NCBI GenBank assembly: GCA_036365145.1
Contig: JAEOAD010000040.1
Coordinates: 9,444,501 to 9,508,500 of the forward strand
DNA: 64,000 nucleotides
Reading direction: 5' to 3'
Origin: Orientallactaga sibirica
Taxonomy: Eukaryota > Chordata > Mammalia > Rodentia > Dipodidae
The position numbers and the translations under genes are program-made. Each line of letters begins with the position of its first letter. Positions within the stretch are counted from its first letter, which is position 1. Under the pieces are notes generated by a model. It was not told where the DNA came from. It saw only the letters and a program-made list of their open reading frames with translations, and made no database searches. Shown piece after piece: positions 56,492 through 64,000 of the stretch.

Positions 56492-57679
56492 AAGTACATA
56501 TATTTAAAAAAAAAAAAACTGCAATGTTCTGATTAGCTTTTGTCATAAGAAAATACAGGTTATTTTAATATAGCAATTACACATTTAATATCTAGGCTAT
56601 TTCTAGATAGTGCGATATTAAAATCTATGCAGGCTTGACTTCAAGTCTTGCCTGCTTCTTTGAACCTTTGATGCCTGTCCTAACGGCCTTCTGGGCTTTC
56701 TTTGAAGGAATGCCACGTGTTCTCAGTTATCATTTTTATAATTCTAATTTCTTCCTGTTGCCCAATAGCTAGACCACCAAGCCTTTAAGCTTGTTTCTAT
56801 TCTAAAATCATCCAACATGTAATGTCACTAAAGGAAATTTTGAATCTTATTTCCCAGGTATATTGTGCCTGAGAAAAGTCATCGGGTTCTATAGAAACAC
56901 ATATACTTGTGAATCCGACGGTCTGGAGGAATCATCTTCTGTAAGGGCTCCCTCAAGGCTTAGAAACCACAAATAATTTGTGAGAAGAGATTGATTTAAC
57001 TATCTAAAGGTATGAAAGAAAATATTCCCTTGGGAAACGTTGACAGGAAAAGAAAGGATTGTTCCCTGTGGAACCTTGTACCCGTACCTGTCTGTGTTTT
57101 GGAGAGACTGATGTACTCCCGCGTTGACCTTCCTGCGTGGTCTCTGCTGTGCCGGACGATATGGGATCTCTTGAGAACAGGATGTTTTATGCTTCGGCTC
57201 ATTCACGGCATCCGCCTGGAGTATGAGAAAGCAAGCTGTGAATACACTTTGCACAATTCCTTTATGGTTGTCCATTAGCATCGTGGTCAGACCACTCTCC
57301 TTGGATACAAACATAGCAGTAGCCGTCCTCCTTTATGTAGACCTGCTCTTCCACTGACAAGCCTCGTGCCTTGACTTCAATGATTTCCAATAATCTTGCG
57401 CAGACTTACATATCCAGGTGGAAAATGTCACTGGTAGCACCACTTAGGTGTGAAAGCAATTATATTCTCGTGTGCACAGCTTCTCACTCTTGCGCAGAGC
57501 CTCTACTCAGCACAATGGAACGTGTGTGAACTCTTTTTTTTTTCTCTCTCTTATTCATTAGCCTTGGCATTATGTGAAAGATCTCCCTGGCTTTATCATA
57601 AGAAGATATTTTCAGATGCAATTCTCTGGCCATTTAACATTTTCCCTTCATCATCTTTGTTCTTTTTTAAATTGTGTGT
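56492..57679. other. 1.2 kb unique sequence
   Basis: Overlapping open frames lie at 57012-57278 (plus, 88 codons) and 57000-57314 (minus, 104 codons). No domain is recognisable in either, so both may be chance. Confidence 0.4.
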
Positions 57680-57960
57680 AGTATGTTTAAATGAATGCAG
57701 GTGTGTGTATGCAATATAGGGTGCAGTGGACATTACACATCAAACATAAGCTTTGATACCTTCCTCTTTGGTTCCTCCCCCTCTACCTTGTCCTGGGGCT
57801 AGTCGGTCCATGAACTTCAGCATTCTCTTCTTTCCTCCAGCTACACTGGGATTACAGAGACTCACATAACCTCTCTTTATATAGGTTCTGGGCATCTGAA
57901 CTCATGTCATCGGGCTATCACAGCAAGTACTCTACCCACAGAGACCTGTCCCAGCCTCAT
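57680..57960 (-). mobile_element. B4 SINE, antisense, diverged
   Basis: Weak TG-rich start, 'ctccagctacactgggattacagagactcac' (B1-like) and 'ggttctgggcatctgaactcatgtcatcgggctatcacagcaagtactctaccc' (reversed ID-like head). Confidence 0.72.
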
Positions 57961-58048
57961 CTGCTCTTCCAGCTTTCTCCTTAGACATACTTCACAGCAT
58001 ATTTTCACAGAAAACATGGAGCAACCTCGTGATTTAAGCATTAGCTTG

Positions 58049-58430
58049 TGTTGGGGCCCCTCCTAGGGCCAGCCCAGGAGGGGCAGCAGGGTCTCCACCT
58101 GTAGGGGGTGAGAGGCTCGGAGTCAGGACACAGACACAGGGAGTTGGGTGGAAGCAGGCAGAGGGTGAGCTGCTGCAAACTCATTTATTCAAGGAAGTGT
58201 AGGGGTTTTTTACAGGTTTGGCTGGTCAATCGTTGTATGGGGTAGTTCCCTTTTTGTGACCAATGACAGCCTGTTTCCAAGCGGATCATCTTGCAGCAGG
58301 TTGCTTGTGGGCATGGGGCTGTAGCTATTGTCACGCCAGGCCTGTGCAGGATGCCACGTCCGCAGAAGCCACTTCCTGGTTCCTCCTAGCAGGCGGCCTG
58401 GCTAGGGCCTGACCCACGCTGTGCCATACA
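58049..58430 (-). mobile_element. Solo endogenous retrovirus LTR, antisense
   Basis: A 382-bp LTR. On the minus strand it begins TGTATGGCAC and ends CCCCAACA (TG...CA ends). The polyadenylation signal is at 58184-58189 (TTTATT on the plus strand). Flanks 'caagct' and 'aaagcc' (minus-strand sense) may be a worn 6-bp duplication, as in class II (ERVK-like) elements. It aligns over about 200 bases with the LTR at 63802. No internal retroviral sequence adjoins it. Confidence 0.8.
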
Positions 58431-60016
58431 GGCTTTAGTGAGTCTTCTCTATCAGCACTGGTTTTATTTTGCACATGGAAAACAAGTGATCGTCAGAGTT
58501 TAAATCATTTTTCCCCTGTGGACAAATCATTAACAAATGATATAGTCAGATCTGAAAGGGGGTCCTCTGAGGTCACGTACATTGCTCTTTGGATGATACT
58601 GTTTATGAAGAGAGGGCTGTTTTTGTCTTAGCTCATTTGTTGGCAAGAAAGTAAAAGCATGAAGTGCTATGGAGTCACTGGCTTTTTAGGACATATATAT
58701 ATATTGAATGGTGGTAGCAAAAATCTCAAACTATTTTCCAAAACTCTCTTCAGTTACATCATTATTATTCTTTACTGATTTCTTGATCTAATTAAATTGT
58801 CATCACCCTGTTAAAGTATGGCTAGAGGGCATTTTATGAAGTTTAGTTAAAGAGGAGAGAAAATGAGGAATTAATTATCTGACACAACAGTATCACAGAT
58901 TTCTTTGTTGACATGTAATTTCAAAGTTGAACCATTCCTAGAAAAGAGTAAGATAAATTTGAAGAGGATGCCTCCCCACCCCCCACACACACCCAAGGAA
59001 AATATGTCTATATAGATGTGTATATTTTAACACCTACACCTATTTATTTTTACTCTTTTACACAGAAAAGGGCACTTGAAAATCTACAAAACTATGACTT
59101 CTTTATTTATGTAAGTTATTAGGATGCAAAGATAAAATGAAGGATTTAGCCAGAACTGGAATTTCAGAGCAATTTGTTTTGCTGATTTTGTACTTTTTAA
59201 AATTAGCTCTGTACAAAGTTGAACCTAAGTATAGATGTATACTGCTCATTAAACCAAAACTTCTGTAAAACTAAATTGTGGACCCAGCTTAGTTCTAAAT
59301 AGATTTTAGTCAGTTCACTAGTTAAGTTTAGAATATTGCTGGTGGTTCAAGTGAAAAATAAAATAAACCTGATGCAATTATTATTATTCATTATTGCTAT
59401 TTTACTTCAGGATAAAAACATGGGAGAGATAGTCTAATAGTCCCTTTATTGACCATTAGTATCAATTTTGTCACATGTCTTCTTAATGTAGATACACCTT
59501 CATTTATATTGGAGTATGACCCAATAAATGTATTGTACAATAAAAATATCACTAAGCAAATGCAATACTTATCATCAAACATCACATTTCAGCAAGGCCC
59601 ACTGTGACTATGTGTAAAACATTTACATTAGCCTGTAGTTGTGAGAATGAAGCATTGCATATCACATGGGCATACATATTTACTTTATTCTTGGTGACAT
59701 TAAACTGTTCTGTGAGCTTTCTTGTAGTTGTGAAAGAATAATTGACAGTAGCAACTTAAAGGAGGGAAAGACTGACTTCCTCACAGTTTTAGAGGTTTTA
59801 ATCTGTGGTCACTCAGTTCCATATTTCTGTGCCTGGGTCCAGGAAGAATACAATGACAGTGGGAGTGTGTGGAAAAGAAGACAGTTTGTCATCTTAAGGA
59901 ATAACCCTGTGTAAAAAAAAAAAAATGTATTTAATGACCGTGTATCACTCTCACAGTATTATATAATTGTGAATGCTCAAGTCAAAAATCCTATGTAAGT
60001 GACTGTGTTGTATATG
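58431..60016. other. 1.6 kb unique AT-rich sequence
   Basis: No element recognised apart from an A-run at 59913-59925 and a short TA run near 58692. Short frames at 59397-59585 and 59666-59914 have no domain. Confidence 0.45.
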
Positions 60017-60021
60017 TATGC

Positions 60022-60065
<44 letters not shown>

Positions 60066-60080
60066 ATATATATGTATGTA
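60017..60080. repeat. TA/TG compound microsatellite
   Basis: (TA)n followed by an uninterrupted (TG)n of about 16 units, then (TA)n. Alternating pyrimidine and purine throughout. Confidence 0.95.
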
Positions 60081-60132
60081 TTTATCTTAATTTGATCACT
60101 TTTAAATTTATGTGTATCATTGCCTTGACTGA

Positions 60133-60285
60133 AGACCCAGGTGTGTTTGTGTATGCATTTTTTCCCCAGCACGAAGGAGACTGAGGTAGGAGTATCATGT
60201 GAGTCCCCCTAACCTACAGAGTGAGCTCCAGGTCAGTATGTGCTAGAGTATGACCCTCTCTCAAACACAAACAAACAAACAACAT
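60133..60285 (+). mobile_element. Old B1-related relic
   Basis: 'cagcacgaaggagactgaggtaggagtatcatgtgag', 'cctacagagtgagctccaggtcag' and 'gctagagtatgaccctctctcaaaca' trace a worn sense B1 with a CAAA tail. Confidence 0.68.
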
Positions 60286-60738
60286 TGCCTTGTCTAGCTC
60301 TAACGTTCACTTATTTTCTACCTCAGTCATAACTTGCTACCTGATCCTACCACTCCCCGGCCCTCTTGTTCTAGCCTGTCTTTTATACTGTTGTCACTCT
60401 AACAATATACTCGTCACTATATAAAGATGATTAATCAGTTGTAATGAGTTTAGGCATCTGTAAAATGGAATTTGGTTGTGATATTCAGGAGAGGGAGGTG
60501 GTAGAGAGGGAACTAAAGGTCATTGATGTCAAAAGACTAGGTCATTATCGAAAATGTGACTCTAAAAAGAAAGTCACACATTTGTTGAACTGAGAAGGTT
60601 AATTATCATGGTTTTTAAAAATTTCACCATGGCGTACAGTAAGAAATACTTTGTAGATTTTGGCTGAGTGTGCACACAGAATCCCAGCCATATGCACACA
60701 CACAAATATGTCACCAATAGTACTGCCATTGTTCTGCT
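60286..60738. other. Unique sequence, nothing recognised
   Basis: About 450 bases with no element or credible gene. Confidence 0.45.
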
Positions 60739-60740
60739 GA

Positions 60741-60786
<46 letters not shown>

Positions 60787-60803
60787 CACACACATATATG
60801 TAT

Positions 60804-60841
<38 letters not shown>
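60739..60841. repeat. CT/TA/CA compound microsatellite
   Basis: (CT)n at 60742-60765, (TA)n to 60784, then CA and TA blocks to 60841. It directly abuts the reversed tail of a SINE and probably grew from it. Confidence 0.95.
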
Positions 60842-60842
<1 letters not shown>

Positions 60843-61072
60843 AATTTTTTTTTTTCATTTATTTATCTGAGAGTAACAGACCGAGGGAGACAAAGAGGCA
60901 GAGAGAGAGAATGGGTGCACCAGGGCCTCCAGCCCCTGCAAATGAACTCCAGATGCATGTGCCACCCTGTGCATCTGGCTTACGTGGATACGGGGGAAGC
61001 GAGCTTCAAACTGGGGTCCTTAGGCTTCACAGGCAAGCCCTTAACCAGTAAGCCATCCATCTCTCTAGCGCT
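60842..61072 (-). mobile_element. DIP-like tRNA SINE
   Basis: Antisense copy with the body 'gaatgggtgcaccagggcctcc'. A 4-base duplication is seen in the head ('gccatccatctctctagcg'). Confidence 0.93.
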
Positions 61073-61179
61073 CTGATGTTTATATTTAAAGCCTTGTCTA
61101 TTTGTCTGTAAAGTGACCAATGCCACTGAAGATATCAATTAGTGGTAGATCTCGTGATACCTAGGGGGCTTATAAAAGA

Positions 61180-61857
61180 CTTCGGATTGATCCTCCATCG
61201 GCAAAAATAGCAACATCGGCTACAGTGAAACAAACTTCTAATGAAGGAAAGTAGGTCATGGGTATTGGTGAGTGAAAAGTCCAGCTGACTTCTAGGTGCT
61301 CCATGGTGGTCTGACGGACAAACGCTGCTTGGAGGGTGTGTGTGCCCAAGAAGATGGGGCACGATTTGAAACTTTCTCTGGAATTATCAGCCCGTCACAC
61401 AGAGAATCAGAGACTGCCGGGCTGAAGGAAGCTTTGCTGAAATATGACCTTGCTGATCTAGAGGACACCACGATGAGCGTGTGGAGCTAAATACAGAGTG
61501 AAGATGATGATGGCAGTGATATCGCTGGGTCTGAGCAGGAGGAACAAGTCAGAAAGGTGAGGGAAGGATGCCTTAAAGGATGAGGCAAAGACAATCACGT
61601 AACGTGCTGTTGTTGACAAGTCTTAGCGGATGCGCAGACTCGTGATGATGTCACAGGAAAGGCATCGTGTGAAAGGAAGAAGAGGATTACATGAATGCAA
61701 TGAGAAGGCTTCCGGTACAGTGTGGAGGGGAAGAGAGGACAGTTGGAACAGAGTTGCTGGGAGAGCAGGTGACTGCTTTTGAGGACTCTGGTCTCCATGG
61801 ATATGCCTGCTTTCAACCACATCTAAAAAACAGCCCTCACCATTGAGTTTAAGTAAA
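61180..61857 (+). pseudogene. Possible decayed retrocopy, source gene not identified
   Basis: The plus strand keeps a 64-codon open frame (61296-61490) with a plausible soluble-protein composition ('AGLKEALLKYDLADLEDTT'). After one stop codon the same frame continues into an acidic/Ser stretch (EDDDGSD...SEQEEQ, about 61500-61555). CpG content and codon-like texture are higher than in the flanks. No introns or splice sites are evident, but neither is a clear A-tail or flanking duplication. I cannot name a parent gene. It could equally be unique non-coding DNA. Confidence 0.3.
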
Positions 61858-61897
61858 AGATTGACAAACAGAGGGCGATAAGAAAATATTCAGTGAG

Positions 61898-62041
61898 GGC
61901 TGGAGAAATGGCTAAGCGGTTAAGGCATTTGCCTAGAGAGCCAAAGGATCCAGGTTCGATTCTCCAGGACCCACATGCACAAGGGGCACATGCATCTGGA
62001 GTTCGTTGGCAGTGGCTAGAAGCCCCGGCGTGCCCATTCTA
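61898..62041 (+). mobile_element. DIP-like tRNA SINE, 3'-truncated
   Basis: Sense copy of head and body, ending after 'ggcgtgcccattct'. The CT tract is missing and only a vague AATGAATGAA remains of the tail. Confidence 0.9.
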
Positions 62042-62337
62042 AGAATGAATGAACTAAGAACATAGATTGGTTATTCCCCAGAGTGATTGACACGAGGGTG
62101 CGGCTAGTAATTAATAGCGAACTCTTCGCTGTTGTGAATATTTCTGTCCAGAACTCAGTAAGGATCCGTAAGTGAAATCATCTATCATTCCTGTTTCATT
62201 CAGAAAGTACCTTCAAGTAAATTGGTTAATTAGAATTATTTTTTTTTTTCTTAATAAACCAAATGATTCCATGTTCTCTTACCCTGGACGTTTTCTAACT
62301 TCAGAATTCTTTCTTGCCACATTTAAAAGGGGAGGGG

Positions 62338-62533
62338 GGGACTGGGGAGATGGCTTAGTGGTTAATACGTATGCTTGTGAAGGTTAAGGACCCAGGTTCA
62401 ATTCTCCAGGTCCCACGTAAGCCAGATGCACAAAGTACCACATGCATCTGGAGTTCGTTTGCAGTAGCTAGAGCCCTGGCGTGCCCATTTTCACTGTCTC
62501 TTCCTCTATCTCTAACAAATAAATAAATAAAAA
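62338..62533 (+). mobile_element. DIP-like tRNA SINE
   Basis: Sense copy with a short CT tract and the tail AAATAAATAAATAAAAA. The G-rich flank at 62331-62340 merges with its first bases. Confidence 0.92.
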
Positions 62534-62600
62534 TCTAAAAGATCGACTTTAAGAACCAAACACCTCAGCAAATGTATTATACAAAAATTCACAGCATTTA

Positions 62601-63048
62601 GACCTCCTTTTGAGGGTGGCAGGGTACTGTCCTCCCACCCTGACTCCGCCCCTCTGCCCAATGCGCGTCTTTGCGCACCACCACGTCGTGGCCCAAGCCT
62701 GGTTTCTGGCGCTGGTATGGCAGGTGAAGAAGGTGACTAAGCCGAGCATGGCAGGCAGGTGTTTGAGAAGTCCCGGCAGGTGGAGAACCTCGGGCTCTGG
62801 CTGCGCGATCACCAACAGCGCAGAGCGTACCCAGAGCACAGCGACCTCCCGGCCCGCGCGCCCCACCCAGGTCACGAAGCACGAAGGTGGGGGAGATGGC
62901 CGGCTGGCTGTCAAGCACTTCCACAACTCCAAGATCAAGTTCCCACTGCCGCGCTTCACCACCAAGAAGCCCAACACCTTCTTGTAGAGCCACTGGGTCA
63001 AATCAACTTTCCAGTGGACAGGAAACAAATAAACACACAAAAACAAAA
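62601..63048 (+). pseudogene. RPL18A: RPL18A processed pseudogene (60S ribosomal protein L18a)
   Basis: The plus strand encodes broken but ordered L18a segments across shifted frames. 'MRVFAHHHVVAQAWF' (from 62657) matches the family's MRIFAPNHVVAKSRFWYF block, 'GRCLRSP/VFEKS' corresponds to the GQVFEKS region, 'VENLGLWLRDHQQR' to VKNFGIWLRYDSR, and 'AVKHFHNSKIKFPLP' plus 'RFTTKKPNTFL' to the C terminus, followed by a stop at 62985-62987. The start codon and first dozen residues are missing (5' truncation), as are the VEEIAASK region and the loop before RFTTK. There are no introns; an AATAAA is at 63027-63032 and an A-rich end follows. Near-repeats 'aaattcacagcattta' (62585-62600) and 'aaattacagcttttta' (63049-63064) fit a target-site duplication. 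Family sequence is recalled, not searched. It cannot make L18a. Confidence 0.93.
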
Positions 63049-63064
63049 AAATTACAGCTTTTTA

Positions 63065-63594
63065 TTTTTTTCATTTTGTATATGTGAAAAAAATCTAGTG
63101 ACAATTGGCTATATGCAGATTTTATCTTTATTTGTATTTTGGAGATCTGTTCTATTTTAGTATTTTATAGAAGATATAAAATATTATAAGTTAAAAGTAT
63201 TTCTTAAAGCATAAAGTTCCTAACTTCTCTGAATGAAAACCTTTCTTGTTCTCTGAAATTTGTAAGTTAGCCCTATTAAGCCAAGACAGGTTTAGCATAG
63301 TTTCTTACTGAAGGATTCACTGTAGACTTTTCCATGCTTAGACCTATTCTTGAGAAATCTCTGCTTTCTTAAAGACAGAAGAAAACTGCCAGAGAACACA
63401 CTTCTGCTGAGAGGCGGTATCGGAGGAGTCCAGTGCCACTTGATGGTTCTTTCTCAGGAATAGTGAATTCATAATGGGCGTAATACTCGCCCTTGAATAA
63501 AGATGAAAACGCCATTTAAGTATCTGCTTAGTACCAGTGAGAAGGATGAGTGCTTCAGAGTAATCACATCTTTTTAAAATTAACCATTTTAGAG
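63065..63594. other. AT-rich unique sequence
   Basis: About 530 bases between the pseudogene and an L1 fragment. Nothing recognised. Confidence 0.45.
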
Positions 63595-63801
63595 TTACTT
63601 TTTTCTTTATTAAAGAGGGCTTTCCTTAGTGGGATTGCTGATATTCACCATGGGGTTGTGGGTTATGAGTTGTGAGAACAGCAGTCAGCCACTAGGGTGG
63701 GGAGGAGGGGCAATGCCTCTGGATATGCCCTCCCACACTGCGCTCTTACAATCTTGATAAGCTTCTTCTGGAAAATTCCCTCAGCCCTGGTGGCCATGTT
63801 T
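63595..63801 (-). mobile_element. LINE-1 3' UTR fragment, antisense, cut by an LTR
   Basis: 'ttctttattaaagagggctttcc', 'ggggttgtgggttatgag', 'ggtggggaggaggggcaatgcctctgg' and 'aaaattccctcagccctggtggccat' align block by block with the antisense L1 3' UTR at 2490-2670. It stops where the LTR begins at 63802. Confidence 0.8.
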
Positions 63802-64000
63802 TGTATGGCACAATGCAGGTCTGGCCCTAGCCAGACCGCATGGCAAAAGAAACCAGGAAGTGGCTTCTGTGAACATGGCCTCCGGTGCAGGCCTGGCCTG
63901 ACAACAGTCACAGCTACCAGATGATCTGTCCGGAGACAGGCTGTCATTGGTCACAAAAAGGGGACCACCCCATACAATGATTGGCCAGCCAAGCCCTTTT
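63802..64000 (+). mobile_element. Endogenous retrovirus LTR, 5' part, runs off the window
   Basis: Begins TGTATGGCAC like the minus-strand LTR at 58430. Shared blocks include 'ccaggaagtggcttctg', 'gacaggctgtcattggtcac' and 'ccccatacaa'. It lacks about 25 bases present in the other copy. It is cut at 64000 by the window edge, so whether this is a solo LTR or the start of a provirus cannot be seen. Confidence 0.82.

Noticed and set aside
57000..57314. Overlapping open frames on both strands (88 and 104 codons).
   Set aside because: Opposite-strand overlap, with no motif in either. The sequence gives no reason to prefer one, and chance is the simplest explanation.
62549..63046. 165- and 131-codon frames on the minus strand.
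   Set aside because: They are antisense to the RPL18A processed pseudogene and arise from its GC-rich, stop-poor sequence.
58049..64000. A single provirus bounded by the two LTRs.
   Set aside because: The LTRs are in opposite orientation and clearly diverged, and the interval holds SINEs and a ribosomal-protein pseudogene rather than retroviral genes.
1..64000. Bacterial or phage-type systems (operons, ribosome binding sites, restriction or defence genes).
   Set aside because: The whole window is filled with mammalian retroelements, and no operon-like run of coding frames exists on either strand.

Overview
This window reads as repeat-dense, gene-poor nuclear DNA from a rodent. I found no intact protein-coding gene, no exon I can defend, no rRNA and no functional tRNA. 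The DNA is AT-rich and poor in CpG, and every longer open frame that I checked falls in a transposon, a microsatellite or unsupported unique sequence. The organism is inferred from its SINEs. There are many 7SL-derived B1 elements, several B4 elements (tRNA/ID-like head plus B1-like body plus TG/CA-rich tail), and above all about 35 copies of one tRNA-derived SINE of about 200-240 bp. That SINE has a head with Pol III A and B boxes, a body around 'gtttgcagtggctggaggcc', a CT-rich stretch and a tail of repeated AATAAA. From memory it matches the DIP family of the B2 superfamily from jerboas and their relatives (Dipodoidea). A dipodoid such as Jaculus is my best guess; I could not run a search.

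Layout. 1-5.5 kb: a B1, a MaLR-type LTR, and a large antisense LINE-1 3' part split by a DIP-like SINE, then a MIR and an antisense MaLR LTR. 5.5-12.2 kb: SINE clusters, a 3'-UTR-only L1, a B4 split by a B1, and an old L1 split by three SINEs. 12.2-18.3 kb: mostly unique, with a cluster of CCAAT motifs at 16.1-16.35 kb. 18.3-25.2 kb: nested insertions (B1 within DIP, LTR within B4) and a 28-bp minisatellite at 21.3 kb. 25-34.5 kb: LINE-1 antisense fragments, SINEs and LTRs. 34.5-37.8 kb: 3.3 kb with no recognisable repeat. 37.8-48.9 kb: dense SINEs, 3'-UTR-only L1s, MIR/L2 relics and a composite LTR/SINE locus. 48.9-53.3 kb: mostly unique, with a long TA-rich satellite and a candidate conserved non-coding segment. 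53.3-64 kb: tandem same-site SINEs, B4s, a solo LTR, compound microsatellites, a possible decayed retrocopy, a clear RPL18A processed pseudogene, and an L1 interrupted by a second LTR at the right edge.

There is no gene network here. What can be read is insertion history: many SINEs keep target-site duplications (TSDs) of 9-17 bp, so the order of insertion can often be worked out. The most informative loci are double insertions at one site (45.2-45.6 and 53.8-54.3 kb), nested sets (18.3 and 18.9 kb), and the related but inverted LTRs at 58.0 and 63.8 kb. I see no convincing evidence of a new biological system; the findings below are graded accordingly.
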